Assembly: GCA_011037195.1 (NCBI GenBank)
Contig: JAAEAF010006023.1
Coordinates: 1 to 64,000 of the forward strand
Direction: 5' to 3'
Length of the DNA stretch: 64,000 bases
DNA from: Triatoma infestans
Lineage: Eukaryota > Arthropoda > Insecta > Hemiptera > Reduviidae
Shown: piece by piece, positions 29,050-40,147 of the stretch
How positions within the stretch are numbered: the first letter of the stretch is position 1
Layout of the letters: each line of letters begins with the position of its first letter
Made by a program: the position numbers and the translations under genes
Notes under the pieces: generated by a model
The model's database searches: none
Told to the model about the DNA's origin: nothing
The model's input: only the letters and a program-made list of their open reading frames with translations

Positions 29050-30320
29050 GAAGAAACCGGGTCGATGATCACAAAATGAAGCTGGCTACCACGGAAAATG
29101 TCTCTGATGCTTTCCAGCTCTGCGGAACCAACTACCACAACAATTATCTGCCAGTTTCCACCTTCTCATAACAATCAGGAGTGTTGCGAGGCAATGCCAG
29201 AAGTGATTTTTAGAAATCTTATCTGTCCCCTCTCTGTTAATCAAACCCCACACCGCTGAAGCATACAATAGAACACTTTCTGCTAGAGAATTAAATAGAC
29301 AAATCATCAGAGACATTTTCCGTGGTAGTGTAGTGGAAGAAAGAAATAAAAGAAAATAATAGTTTTAAAAATAGTTTAGAGAATTTGAGAATAAGACATT
29401 CCATCACCAGGGCAACGCTCAATCACTCACGCAGCGTTCGCACTTTGCAGAGTTTACACATACGGCTCTCGCTATACCAGAGGTTAACCTTCAAGCCTCT
29501 ACAGTGCTACATTATCTCCCAAATTTTTCGTGCCGAAAAATTTCTCTAGGAGGGGGGATAATGTAGTGGAAGAAAGAAATAAAAGAAAATAATAGTTGAG
29601 AATATTTTATAGTATCCAAAATATTATTTTGTTAATAATTTTAAATGTATCTAAGTGCAGTGAAAAGAGTCAGGTATGTAATTTGGGGTCATTGCTATTA
29701 GGGAAACAAAGGCACAAAAATCCGTTAAATTAATACAATGCGACTTGGCCAACTCTTTTGTAAAAGAGAGCATTCCTTCAAGACAGACTTGTTGCAGACA
29801 CCAGGAGAACACATTAGAACTGTACCAGTTTTAAGTTATAACATCAGAGTTTATTATAAGCTTATTATTGTGATATTTTAAAGTAACTTAATTTCTCTTA
29901 GAGAATAATATATTTATTTTAAAAACGTGGTGCTTTCTTGATTATTACTAATACTTCTATCTCAAACATACATACAAGCCCTTTACTAAACCGCTCGTGC
30001 TACACACTACCAGCATACATCCACACCAATCACATTTCAGTAGTCATCGACCGGTTTCGGGCGTTCGCCCATCTTCAGGATGCGTTTGTCAGACAGTGTG
30101 ATAACACAAACTTGCACAGAGCAAATTCAGTTTATAAACTAAAAAGTTTATAAACTGAATTTGCTCTGTGCAGTCTGTGTTATCACACTGTCTGACAAAA
30201 CGCATCCGAAGATGGGCGAACGCCGAAGGAACCGGTCGATGACCATAAAATGAAGCAGGCTATCACGGAAAATGTCTCTGATACTTTCCAGCTCTGCGGA
30301 ACCGACCACCACAACAATTA
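29050..30320. mobile_element. Foldback family C copies with LTR-G and LINE inserts
   Basis: A right arm lies at 29055-29145 (GGTCGATGATCACAAAATGA ... GCTCTGCGGAACCAACTACC). A left arm starts at 29297 (CATCAGAGACATTTTCCGTG) and is broken by LTR-G sequence from 29329. The inner left arm 30043-30140 and right arm 30145-30320 then form a near-perfect hairpin with a 4-base AAAA loop. Between the first two arms, minus-strand LFNSLAESVLLYASAVWGL (29140-29310) is a LINE RT-thumb segment. Confidence 0.65.
29329..30034 (+). mobile_element. LTR-G gutted provirus: LTR piece, PPT, full LTR
   Basis: 29329-29380 repeats the first ~50 bp of the LTR (TGTAGTGGAAGAAAGAAATA). 29381-29545 is internal DNA that includes CAAATTTTTCGTGCCGAAAA. 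AGGAGGGGGGATAA (29549-29561) is a polypurine tract. The full LTR is 29562-30034 (TGTAGTGGAAG ... CCACACCAATCACA). Almost all coding sequence is gone. It sits inside the left arm of the foldback C copy. Confidence 0.65.
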
Positions 30321-30720
30321 CTGAACACTGTTTGTATTAACAAAGAATAAATAAATACTGCAAGGATTTTACACTGTCATGTTTTAGAGTGAGAGTATGG
30401 TAGCATAAAAAGAGTGTTAGAGAGTGACGGGGTGAGAAAGATGTATGTTGACAGTTGACACTGGCAATGAGAAAGAGTGAGTGGTCGGGCACCCTTTTTA
30501 TATAGGCGGCTGGAGCAACCCCTACTCTCTTTAATTTCTTCTCCCAGTACCGACATACTCTCCTTAATTTGTTCCTCTCTACGAGCTTGAAGGATAACTT
30601 GAGGTGTGGAGTGTTTAGTACACTGATTCAGTCATGATTAGATCCATGGCATTATTAAGAGGAGTAGAGAAATTCGTGAAATTGTTTCACACCAGTTTTG
30701 TTGATGGTACCTCGTGATTG
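30321..30720 (-). promoter_or_regulatory. Possible LTR-like promoter region
   Basis: On the minus strand GCCGCCTATATAAAAAGGGTGC (complement ~30487-30508) contains a good TATA box, with a purine/pyrimidine-structured flank like the LTR-E and LTR-F promoters. I could not find a second copy in the window or clear LTR ends, so this is only a candidate. Confidence 0.25.
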
Positions 30721-31746
30721 GTCTTCTTGTCACACAAGAAAGTGTCCATTATCTTTGATGTGATTGTATGTGTACTAAAGCAAACACATCCTTGTTTGTA
30801 TTAAATAAATAAAAAGAATACATGAGAAACACGCATAGCAAAAATAAATAAATAAATAAATAAATGAATATATAAAATGGGAATGCTTTTAGTTTTGGGA
30901 ATCAAAACACCTGATGGAAGGGGAACATTTTGGTCCAATAATCTCTTTACTAGAGAACCTTACTTGTCTGGGTTTACATTATACGGGTATTTTTTTTTTC
31001 TCCTTGCCATACCCATACCCATTGGGTTTTGTGAAAACTGAAACACATTTCCCAGCGATGGGGGACGGCTTGTGGTGATGCGTTCACCCGCCTCTGCCCG
31101 GCCGACAACAACTCCATCCCTGGGCCTGTGTACTGGATATTTCTTCTTGATAACATCAATAATTCAACAACATACGAACATATATACAGAGAAGGAGACG
31201 TACAAACAGACATACGCCGTATCTTTGCCTGCTGCAGATCTCCAGCCATTGGCCCGTCTATATTGGTATTAATTCACACGGGCCCCATACTTGTCAACAG
31301 AATGCTTTCTTTTTACATTCTTCCATGCCTCACTGCCTCTCAGTCTACTCGCCCCATCTTGACAAACTTGTCTTCCTTCTCTCCAATCTACGTCTTACTC
31401 CACATGTTTTCTTTTTCATCCCCGCCCCCACTCCGCTATCTTCATCATGCAATATACATTTGAGGTTTTTCCTGGAGCGGCACTATCTAACCGCCCGCCC
31501 CACCCCCAAAGAAAACAGAAATATATAAGACATAAGATTACCTACAAACTAACTACACAGTGTGACAATATTATTATGAAGCATCCTTGCTCAGGAATTC
31601 CAGGTACGCAACTGAGAAACCAAAGTCTCAATGATATCCTACTTAATTTTTGTCAAGAATTCCAAATATGTAACCAAATATTTGTCTTTAGTCTGCAGAA
31701 ATAAGAGATTTCGAAAACAGCTTTGTTACTTCAAATTGGTCCAAAT
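30721..31746. other. No recognised gene; AAAT microsatellite
   Basis: An (AAAT)n run lies at 30838-30866. 31020-31460 is relatively GC-rich, with overlapping short frames on both strands (for example 30974-31249 - and 31128-31463 +) that match no family I know. I do not call a gene. Confidence 0.35.
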
Positions 31747-31883
31747 ATTACTTTCTCTTACTCCTAGTAAGAGGAAGTATTGTAATCGTGTCAAATTTTC
31801 GATATGAGTTTTCACCGGAAATATCCGTTTTGAGGTCCCCTGAGTCCAAAAAGTGGTTTTTAGCAAATGGTCTGTGTGTGTGG

Positions 31884-31914
<31 letters not shown>

Positions 31915-32712
31915 GAACGAAAAGCGAAAAACGAAAACCGTGGGATCTGACAGTCGTCATCTGTCAAATTCCTCAACCGGAAGTACCACTTTACTGTTGT
32001 TTTTTTTACTTTTTGCAATTTTCTCAAAAATGGCTCCAACGATTTTCTTCAAACTTAGTATATAAACTACACATACAAAGAGCTACAACTTTTATTTGAA
32101 ATGTTTCTCTGGGAAAATTTATTTAAGGGCACTTCTGGGGAAGGGGTGGGTTTAGGTTTGCATCTAAAGTGCTATTTCAGTTTATTAAACAATTCTATCA
32201 TGTAAATGATATTAATTAAAATTGAATATGTTGTTGAAATTCCGTGTTTCAAAAAAATCGGATAACCGGAAGTGCGTTTGTTTTAACACTTTACTAATGA
32301 TTTTTTTTTTTTCCACTTTTTCGCGATTTTCTCAAAAATAGCTCCGAAGATTTTCTTAAAACTTCTTATATAAATTAAAAATGCAAAGATCTACATCTTT
32401 TATCTAAGATATTTCTCTGGAAAATTTCATTTAAGGGCACTTTTAGGGGAGGGTGGGGTTACAGCTTCCTCTAAAGTGGTATCATAGTTGATTATACAAT
32501 TCTATCATCCAAACAAAATTAATTAGAAATAAATAGATGGCAAAATTCCAGTTTAAGAAAATTAGTAAACCGGAAGTGCGCTTTTACTGAACAGTTTTTT
32601 CAGTTTTCGACGAATTTCATTATATTTGGTACACAAACTATAAAATTTGTTAATTATAATTTTGAGAACAGGAGTAAGAGAAAGTTGTGTGAGTGTTTCA
32701 CACCAGATTTTT
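31747..32712 (-). repeat. Repeat family A, full-length reverse copy
   Basis: It starts ACTTTCTCTTACTCCTAGTA, has a TG-rich run at 31878-31908, three sub-repeats and C/G-rich stretches (GGGGAAGGGGTGGG; GGGGAGGGTGGGG), and ends GGAGTAAGAGAAAGTTGTGT plus GAGTGTTTCACACCAGATTT. It is one of the most complete copies. Confidence 0.9.
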
Positions 32713-33098
32713 CTTAGAAATGTTGTGTTAATAAAAGTTGTATGTGTAGTAGATTATAATAAGTTTAAAGAAAATGGTTTCAACCGTTTTTTTGAAAATT
32801 TCAGAAATCTGAAAAAATTCATTTAGTAAAGTGATACTTTCGGTTGAGAAATTTTGACAGGTAAGTTTCTGACGGATGCTATAGTTACACCCACACGAAA
32901 TGTCAAGTTAAAACTTCTGCGTTTTTGGTTTTGTTTTTGAGCTACGCTGTTCATATACATACCAAAACACACACACACACACAGACCATTTTCTAAAAAC
33001 CAGTTTTTTTGACTCAGGGGACCTCAAAACGTTTATTTCCGTTGAAAATTGGACACTATTACAAACTTCCTGTAATAGCCAGTTAGAGAAAGTAAAAA
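32713..33098 (+). repeat. Repeat family A, 3' part, head-to-head with previous copy
   Basis: AATAAAAGTTGTATGTGTAG, TGATACTTTCGGTTGAGAAA, GGTAAGTTTCTGACGGATGC, ACACACACACACACAGACC and AGCCAGTTAGAGAAAGTAAA are A motifs in forward order, starting where the preceding reverse copy ends. Confidence 0.7.
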
Positions 33099-33604
33099 GT
33101 TACAAAATTAGTGTTGAATTAGACACTTAAAATGTCTGTAGAGAAACTTGTGCAATTTTCCCAAATTTAATCATTGTTCCCTAAAAATTTCTGGCTGGCT
33201 TCCAACGGTAGTTTTCTCATTTTCAATTAGCAGTGTGATAGAATTGTATTGAATTTATTTCTAGACCAGGTAGGGCAATTGTATCGTAAGATTGCCTTTC
33301 TCGTGTAGTTCTAATCTGGACAAGTGCCTTCTTATAAGTTTATAAATTGAATTTATGTACTCATTGGCGCAAATATGAGCGTTAGAAAGGGGCGGCTCCC
33401 TTCTAAAAACTTTGCGCAGCTCTACCAAATTTAGTTATAATCCTACTATAATATAACTGTTTGGCATATATTTCAAATAAATTTAAATAAATTCTTTATA
33501 CTTCTTCCAACTCCTCCTAGTAGGCGGAAGTATTCCGATCGTGTTGGAATTCCAAAACTTTGGGTTTGCACCGGAAATACATGTTTTGAGATCTGCTGAG
33601 GATG
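33099..33604. other. No recognised gene; H end fragment
   Basis: 33099-33500 holds nothing I recognise. 33505-33600 has TCCTCCTAGTAGGCGGAAGT, ATTCCGATCGTGTTGGAATT and ACCGGAAATACATGTTTTGA, the reverse end of repeat H. Confidence 0.4.
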
Positions 33605-34250
33605 AAATAATCTGATGTGAAACGCTAACCCGACTTTCTTTTTAATTGCAATTAATACAATTTAATTAATCACATTGTCTTTAAAACTGTATAATGGAGT
33701 TGATGAGGAGAGAAATTAGGTTAGATTAATTAGACGAGATATGAAGACACTGTTTTATAATATAACTATAAGTTTACACTAACTGCACTGGATTTGTAAT
33801 GATTTTATAGAATAAAGGGTGAGAGTAGAGTTATGACACGATGTGATGTATATGGTTGAATTTGATAGATAGATGTCTAGATCTCTTACTGGCTTATATA
33901 CAGGTTCTCCCCACTCTAGCCTGCTTAAGTCAGAGAGTACCAGAGAGGGCCTTTTTTCTCTCGGTCGGGCCTGTGTACTCTTTTTCTTGCCGTTACAACT
34001 GCAATGTTTACCAGCCATTTGGGCTGGCCATATAAATGGTGGTGGGAATTTTACTCGTTAACTGAACGGCCTTATGTGGAGCGTTCTCTGTGAAAATCAA
34101 CAAGGCTTGTGCAAATTTAAATTTTGAACTAACTGACGTGCTCCTAAAATACTCTTTTCAAAATCAATTTTCGCGGGAAAAGGCTACAAAGAGGTTTTTT
34201 TTTATTGAAATTGGCAACTACAATGACAAAGTGTAACAAGCGAATATGAA
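33605..34250 (-). repeat. Repeat family B, reverse copy with solo LTR-F
   Basis: AATCTGATGTGAAACGCTAA and TTAATACAATTTAATTAATC lead to TTTAAAACTG. After the LTR, B resumes as AACTGCAATGTTTACCAGCC, ATATAAATGGTGGTGGGAAT and TGTGCAAATTTAAATTTTGA. The site was empty in B copies elsewhere. Confidence 0.7.
33690..33996 (-). mobile_element. LTR-F solo LTR with 5-bp TSD AACTG
   Basis: On the minus strand it starts GTAACGGCAAG and ends CCATTATA. The TATA box lies in CCTGTATATAAGCCAGTAAG (complement ~33885-33905). AACTG is present at 33685-33689 and 33997-34001, as expected for a retroviral-type integrase. The internal region was presumably lost by LTR-LTR recombination. Confidence 0.8.
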
Positions 34251-34261
34251 AACTGAACGGA

Positions 34262-35646
34262 TGGAAAGCGAATAAGTGGTTAGCGTTCTGGACTCCCACG
34301 CGGAGGAACCGGAGTTGAGTCCAGCTGTGTTACGCTTATTATTATTATTATTTGTCTGTGGGAAGGGAAACCCTATGCTATCCAAAGTCTCACTGGGCCC
34401 ATATAGCTACCCCAAGAAAAACAACAACAAACCAGGTGTAGAACAAAAATCCAGACCCGGATCTAATCCATCTAAGATTCACTGCAATCCGAATAAATCG
34501 GACAATAACCTCAAGCGGAAATAGCCTAAGCTCTTCCACAGACATCCTATTCCGACAAAGATCCTGAACCGAATTTCCTCACAACCCAAGCAATCAGTCA
34601 TAAGATGGATGGGTGTTTCCTCCTCTGTCTCACAGACCTACAAAATGGATCCGCCATTACGTAGAGATGTCTCCTTAAACCACAGTGTCCAGTAAGAGAT
34701 CCAACCAGATGCCTGAGAGCGCTCCATGAAAAACACAGCAACGTCTCACCCTTGTCCGCCTTGCCCGGACGCCGATGAGCATTTTGGACTGCCGAAAACC
34801 AACTGAGCTCATCCATAAGGATGAATGCTGTGAAGCTGTCCATGTCTGGAAGCCTGACAGACATGTGCCAGAAGACACGCCAACAGCAGGCTCGGGACCA
34901 ATGAAAGGAAGAGAGGCGCCTAATTTGGCAAACCTATCCACCTGCTCATTTCCAAAAATTCCCATGTGACCTGGCACCCAGACTAGAAGCACATCCTTCA
35001 GAGAAGAAAGCTCTTCCAGTCTTTTAGAACATTCTAACACCAACCTGGAAGTGAAGACACATGAACTCAGCGCCTTCAGCGCAGCCTGGCTGTCCGAGAA
35101 GATACAAACACCTTTTAAGTTAGTGTTAAGTACCCTCTCATCCAAAACACAACAAAGAATAGCATAAACCTCAGTCTGGAAGACCGTGGTCCATTCACCA
35201 AGAGATACTGCCAAATGATCTCCAGTCTCAAAATAGACCGCAGCTCCAGACCTACCATCCATTCTGGAACCGTCCGGAAGTAATTATCAGGTATCATGCC
35301 AGACGGACCCAATCTTAAGCAATCTTCTCTAGAGGGTAACCTGACACTGTAAGAATGCTCGAAAACAAAAGTCTTCAACATTCTATCAGAGGGAAAACCT
35401 GTAATAGGAACCTTAGATTTGCTTACATAACAGAACCTGTGTTACGCTTAGTTTTTTTTCTAGGAAGGCAAGGGCTAGTTCAGGACCACATATCTGCAAT
35501 ATCGCCTAGGAAGGAGCCTCTAAGGCTCACTGTCCGGTGACTGACAGTGTTGTCTGTAGCGTGACAGCCTAGGTATCCGGAAAGTCCGGAGACCGGCAGG
35601 GCACTGAGAAAGCTCCGGGCGCCATTGACCATAAATATTGACGCGA
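34262..35646 (+). mobile_element. tRNA-headed SINE, split by LINE M
   Basis: The head 34262-34338 has an A-box-like AATAAGTGGTTAGCGTTC and a B-box-like GGAGTTGAGTCCAGC. The body resumes at 35439 and continues TAGGAAGGAGCCTCTAAGG, CTCACTGTCCGGTGACTGAC, AGTGTTGTCTGTAGCGTGAC and CACTGAGAAAGCTCCGGGCG. A perfect 13-bp TSD AAAACTGAACGGA flanks the unit (34249-34261, 35647-35659). Related copies are at 47020-47255 and inside the chimeric SINEs. Confidence 0.8.
34339..35437 (-). pseudogene. LINE M (I-like), 5'-truncated, RNase H + C-terminus
   Basis: A minus-strand insertion of ~1.1 kb. From the right it carries QTEVYAILCCVLDERVLN, IFSDSQAALKALSS and LLVWVPGHMGIFGNEQVDRF (ORF 34675-35262): an RNase H domain with the D in SDSQAA and the GHxGIxGNE block. 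Then ALRHLVGSLTGHCGLRRHLY (34598-34864), the C-terminal domain. The knuckle itself is frame-broken. The 3' end is an (ATA)n-type tail, seen as TTATTATTATTATT at 34337-34351. The target TGTGTTACGCTTA is repeated at 34326-34338 and 35438-35450. It is inserted in the SINE. Confidence 0.85.
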
Positions 35647-35689
35647 AAAACTGAACGGAATTCACTGATTGGAGAACCCCACCTAGTAG

Positions 35690-36062
35690 TGACACTCCAC
35701 TAACCTGTTTTTCGTTAAATCAGATATCTAGGCGATTTTTGCTTCCGCCGCCTACCACGGATGGTGTTGAAATGGAGTCGCTTAAGATGGGCTTCTATGG
35801 ATGAATAAAATCGCTAGGATTTCGCTAGATCGCGGATGAAAGTAATTTTGAGGTCATTATGCACAGTTCGTTTGGATAGGTTCCAAGAGGGAGTATTTAT
35901 GATTTTTCTGAAGATTTTTATGACTATACAGATTGTATTCGCTAACAATTGGAATTTGTGGTTGTTCCCCATAATTCCAATCCATAGTGCAAATCGATCT
36001 AAGAAGTAGTAAATAAAACAGTCTTTTGGTTTTTGAAGAGAGTTTTTTAGAACGTCTGTCAA
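35690..36062 (-). pseudogene. Jockey-clade LINE C-terminal fragment
   Basis: The minus-strand frame 35814-36062 reads LKNSLQKPKDCFIYYFLD, NTICIVIKIFRKIINTPSWN, LSKRTVHNDLKITFIRD and LAKS. The order of a KxxLY-like segment, IxRKIINxPxW and RTxHNDLKIxFIRD is that of the jockey thumb/C-terminal region. It continues past a frameshift to SKNRLDI near 35730. Only ~120 codons remain. It abuts the SINE's right flank and the H fragment on the other side. Confidence 0.65.
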
Positions 36063-36456
36063 GGAGGGAAGTTTATAGCGACGATTGGTTTCAAGTCTTT
36101 TTTGTCTATTTTTATTTTATTTTTTTTATTCATTTATTATTCACCTGAAGGTAATTATATATATACAAAAGGTACGTCAAGGTCGTCTATTCCATGATGA
36201 CAACAAACAAAACTAAAACCTAAACAGCTGTTTAGCAACTACTGTGTGGGTAAGTCTTTTGTCAAGAAATAGTTGAAGGTAACGTATTCTGTCGCATTAG
36301 GACCAAATAAAATTGATAGATATTTATGTGAGTAAATAGTACACTATATTTTTTAAATAAAATCGAGGAGAATTGTAAAATCCATACAATAAAGTCGCAT
36401 AGCCGGTTGATAGATTTTGTTCGATACCTTCGTGTCAGATACGGTGGTAGTAACTA
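36063..36456 (+). repeat. Low-complexity sequence and H fragment
   Basis: 36100-36145 is a T/A-rich ATTTTATTTTTTTTATTC run. 36300-36456 is forward H (GAATTGTAAAATCCATACAA, GTCGCATAGCCGGTTGATAG, CGTGTCAGATACGGTGGTAG), broken by the foldback C copy. Confidence 0.5.
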
Positions 36457-36790
36457 AAGTTGTTGTGGTTGGTTCCGCAGAGCTGGAAAGCATCTGAGAC
36501 ATTTTCCATAATAACCTGCTTCTTTTTGTGATCGGTTTCGGGGTTTCGCCCATCATCAGGATGCTTTCGTCAAACAGTGTAATAACATAGACTAGCACAG
36601 AGCAAATACAGTTCATACACTGGTTTTTAAATATCTCTGTTTATACACTATAAATTAAATTTGCTCTGTGCAAGTCTATGTTATCACAATGTTTGACAAA
36701 CGCATCCTGATGATTGGCGATCACTCGAAACAGGTCGATGACCACAAAAAGAAACAGGCTATCACGGAAAATATCTCTGATAACAAGTAA
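36457..36790. mobile_element. Foldback family C, complete two-arm copy
   Basis: The left arm 36460-36630 (TTGTTGTGGTTGGTTCCGCA ... CAAACAGTGTAATAACATAG) and the inverse right arm 36660-36790 (ATAGTTTGCTCTGTG-like, ACGCATCCTGATGATTGGCG, CTCGAAACAGGTCGATGACC) are separated by ~30 bp. The hammerhead-like core here is CTGATGA ... GAAAC, with stem II weakened (GGCGATCACTC) but the CATC and GATG pair kept. Confidence 0.75.
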
Positions 36791-36816
36791 GTGTCAGCCG
36801 TTGGCCACTGTGGAAT

Positions 36817-38169
36817 TTTATTATTAGACCGGGTGCCTGGCGGCATCGGACCTAAGCCTTTATGGCTTTTATCCCCCCGATGACCACCATATCATCCCCT
36901 TAGACAGTCTCCCCCAGTAGCCTACTGATCAGTCTGCAATATCCCAGGATATCCTTTAAATCCAACTCGCCCAAGCAATCCTGCGAGAGTGGTGCCCTCC
37001 CAAATACGCTAAACCTAGTACCAGCGAAACAGGGACACTGACATAGATAGTGATACACCGTTTCCCTGACTCTGTCGTCGCAATTCTGACAAATGGGACT
37101 AGACGTCCTCCCTATGTTAAACAAGTGACTAGACACCCAAGTGTGTCCAGTCACCACCCCCACCAAGGTCCTCAGACCTGTCCTACTGAGTGACAGGAGA
37201 TACTCCGAAACTCCCTGCTTAATTCCTTTTATAAATCTTTTAGCTTGGAGGCACCCCTGCGTGTGCCCCAGCCCCCAGCATTTCTCCAAGACTTTCATCT
37301 CCCAAAGTTTAATCTGTTTGTCGCGAAACTTCTTTGTGACGGCAAGGGCTGGTTCAGTACTACAAAATGGTAATGATGATCCCTCCCTAGCCAACTGATC
37401 CGCCCTCTCATTGCCCTCTATTCCCGCATGTCCAGGTATCCAATAGAGACGCACCTTACCCTCCGAGCCAAGCGTTAAGCCTTCTCCTACATTCTCCCAC
37501 TAGTTTCGAGCTCCACCATGGCTTGCTCAAAGCCCTCAGTGCGGCCTGACTATCGGAGAATATCCGCACCTCTTTAATCTCTCCCTGCCACTCCCCCACA
37601 AGGCGGCAGCATTCAATAATGCCCACCACCTCGGACTGGAAAACAGTGGCCAAACCACCCAAGGTCACCGAACTCCCTCTATCCACTCCGGCAATCATGC
37701 TTCCCCCCCTGACAGGCCAGTCCCTTCCTGCCTAGAGCCTCTGATACCAGTGATAATGCCGCTACCCGCCTCCGTTGGCCTCGTGAGGATATCATCCCCT
37801 GTACTGCCAATACTGATCTCGTATTCCCTTTTAAATCCCCATTTCTTGCTCGTCTCATCGAGTTTAGATGACAGAAACCGGTTAACTTGCCAAATCTCAT
37901 CCTCGGATCCTAGTGTGATCCCCCCCGAAAGGTTCTCACCCATTCTCCCTTACACCTCATTCTAGGGTGCCCCTTCATCGCTTCACCCACCACCTCAACA
38001 TACTGAAGAGGAGTTATCCTCAGCAACATCTCCATTGCCACCGTCGGTGTCGTTCCCGACGCACCAGTAATAGCCAGACAGGCCGTACGCTGCATTCCTT
38101 GCAGCTTCTTGCTGTTCCCCCTACCTAGGAGCCAGTCCACTATGCCACTGCGGCATACAGTATCCTTGG
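36817..38169 (-). pseudogene. LINE K (I/jockey-like), RT thumb to 3' end, with TSD
   Basis: A minus-strand 1353-bp insertion. In order on the minus strand: SGIVDWLLGRGNSKKLQGMQ, RTACLAITGASGTTPTVAME, MLLRITPLQ (RT thumb, 37910-38140); LATVFQSEVVGI, VRIFSDSQAALRALS (RNase H, 37456-37698); RLYWIPGHAGIEGNERADQL; and the knuckle CQNCDDRVRETVYHYLCQC (CxxC-x9-HxxxxC) in ORF 36900-37454. Several frameshifts separate the segments. The 3' tail is TAATAA, seen as TTATTATTAG at 36819-36828. The 11-bp TSD CACTGTGGAAT lies at 36806-36816 and 38170-38180. Same family as 10607-11217. Confidence 0.85.
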
Positions 38170-38180
38170 CACTGTGGAAT

Positions 38181-38489
38181 AGTTACTGATAAGAAATCAT
38201 AGAATCCGAGCTAAATGATCGTAAGATAGTATAATTACATAACTATGTCGAGCAAGTTAATTTCATAATTTGGCATTCCATTCCACATTTCACCTTTCAT
38301 AATTCACACACACACTATCCACGCACGCATGTATAAATAAATATGGGTTATTTTTTTTACAGGCCTAAATATAACGAGTCTAAATGAGCTTAAATACAGA
38401 CATTTACAGGAGCTTACTGCGATTTTTATTTTTTTGGGATACTTCATTCACAGACACACACACACACACACACACACACATAAAAGTAG
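38181..38489. other. No gene; CA microsatellite
   Basis: AT-rich, with a (CA)n run at 38453-38480 that belongs to the start of the following reverse H copy. Confidence 0.45.
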
Positions 38490-38960
38490 CTAAAATCTTT
38501 GTTTCGTACTGAGGACTTCAAAATATGTATTTTCGGTGAAAACACAAAGGTATCGTCCAAAATCTATCAATCTGATGTGCCACTTTACTGAATTTATTTT
38601 GTTTTTCAGTTTTTCGCGATTTTCTCAAAAATGGTTGCAACGATTTTCTTTAAACTTCGTATACTAACTACACACATAAATACCTACCACACTGATTTCT
38701 AATGATTTCCCAGTTAAACGGATTTTTAGGGGAAGTTTCTAGTGGAACTGTAGCGTTATGCTTTTCTCTAAAGTATCGCTTCATTACAATGTATGATTCT
38801 ACCACTAACATAATATTAATACATATTAGAAGCACTGCTATAATTTCAAATTGGAAGAAAAATCGGTTGACCGGAACTGAGGCATTACAGAATAAGTTCT
38901 TTGAGTTCTCCTTCATACTTTGAATATTAAGTGCACAGTGAACCAAAATATTATTGTTCT
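38490..38960 (-). repeat. Repeat H, reverse-type copy
   Basis: TTTTCGGTGAAAACACAAAG, ATCAATCTGATGTGCCACTT, AATGGTTGCAACGATTTTCT, TTCGTATACTAACTACACAC, AGTATCGCTTCATTACAATG, GATTCTACCACTAACATAAT and GGTTGACCGGAACTGAGGCA. The site used by LINEs in other H copies is uninterrupted here. Confidence 0.6.
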
Positions 38961-39067
38961 CTCTACAATATAATCACTTCTCCACCTGCCAGGGTAGGTA
39001 CTTGTACGATCACCTCTATATTTTATGTTAGGACAAAGGAATAAAATCTGAGTTAAAGAAAATTGTC

Positions 39068-39099
<32 letters not shown>

Positions 39100-39107
39100 A
39101 AGAGGAG

Positions 39108-40136
39108 CATCAATATAGCAGGGAAGAAAATAAATAATTTAAGTTTTGCGGATGACATTATACTGATCGCAAACTCAGCGGAGCAGCTAGCAAACCTCAT
39201 TGAAGAACTAAATAACGCAGCAAAAAGTGGCAGGCTTAAATATAAATGATTTTATTCACAAATGGTGGAAAACACGAAATAGTTCTGGAGGGAAAGAAGC
39301 TGAAATGGGCAGAGGAAGGTAATCTATCTCGGACAGCAGATTTCTTTCAAAGAAGGAGCCCATGGGGAAGGTAAAAGAAGAATAGCCTTAAACTGGAAGT
39401 AGTTTTGGTCCATCAAATTCATTTTTAAAAGTGAAATGCACATTAAGCTGAAAAAGAAGGTTTTTGATAATTGTATCACTCCTTGTTTGATTTATGGCTG
39501 CCAAACATGGCCAATTTTAAAGGGGACTTTGAGTAAACTGGAGAAAACCCAACGCGCCATGGAATGAAGTATGCTGGGGATCAAAAAGATGGAAAAAAAA
39601 AGACAGCTGTTAGCATCAGAAAAAAGACCAACGTAAAAGATGTTAAACTGGCAGTTCTAGAACTAAAATGGAAATGGGCAGAACATTTAGCCAGACTAGA
39701 TCCAGAAAGATGGGCTAAACGAACAACTGATTGATTTCCTATATATAGTAAAAGGAAAAGAAAAGGTCCTAGATGTAGATGGAGAGACGATATCGAAAAC
39801 TTCGCCGGGAGTCTCTGGCAAAGAGCGGCACAAGCCAGAACAGCTTGGGATAGGTTGGGAGAGGCCTATGCCCTCAGATGGGCCTAGTGAATATCAACAT
39901 TAATTTAATTTTTATTTAAGTTTTGTAAATTTTATAAATTCAGTTCATTTGTATTTCATTTTTTCCAAAAGTTACTTTTTTATTTTCAACAATTTCAAGT
40001 TTATGATACGAAAAGAAGTTAAATATTGTTTTTATTTTATATTTGAGTTATGTTATTGTTTTTATTTTTTTTTCAAAGTGGAATGTATCTGGTTTAAATA
40101 AAGGCTTATTATTATTATTATTATTATATTATTATT
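39108..40136 (+). pseudogene. RTE/LINE RT fragment (FADD) with TSD and (TTA)n tail
   Basis: A plus-strand 5'-truncated LINE. It opens near the RT catalytic motif: NNLSFADDIILIANSAEQ (FADD at ~39146-39157). Decayed thumb and C-terminal segments follow, such as KVFDNCITPCLIYGCQTWPI, LSKLEKTQRAME and KRQLLASEKRPT, in several frames. The order FADD, then Y-G-x-x-T-W, then a LEKxQRAM helix, is that of common endonuclease-RT LINEs. The 3' end AAATAAAGGC is followed by a (TTA)n tail (40107-40139). The 11-bp TSD ATTAAGAGGAG lies at 39097-39107 and 40137-40147. Stops throughout. Confidence 0.8.
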
Positions 40137-40147
40137 ATTAAGAGGAG

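Noticed and set aside
31072..31704. Overlapping plus-strand frames in a GC-richer stretch
   Set aside because: Three overlapping frames plus one antisense, none with known motifs. Composition alone explains them.
34775..34969. Plus-strand frame inside LINE M
   Set aside because: Antisense shadow of the RNase H frame 34675-35262.
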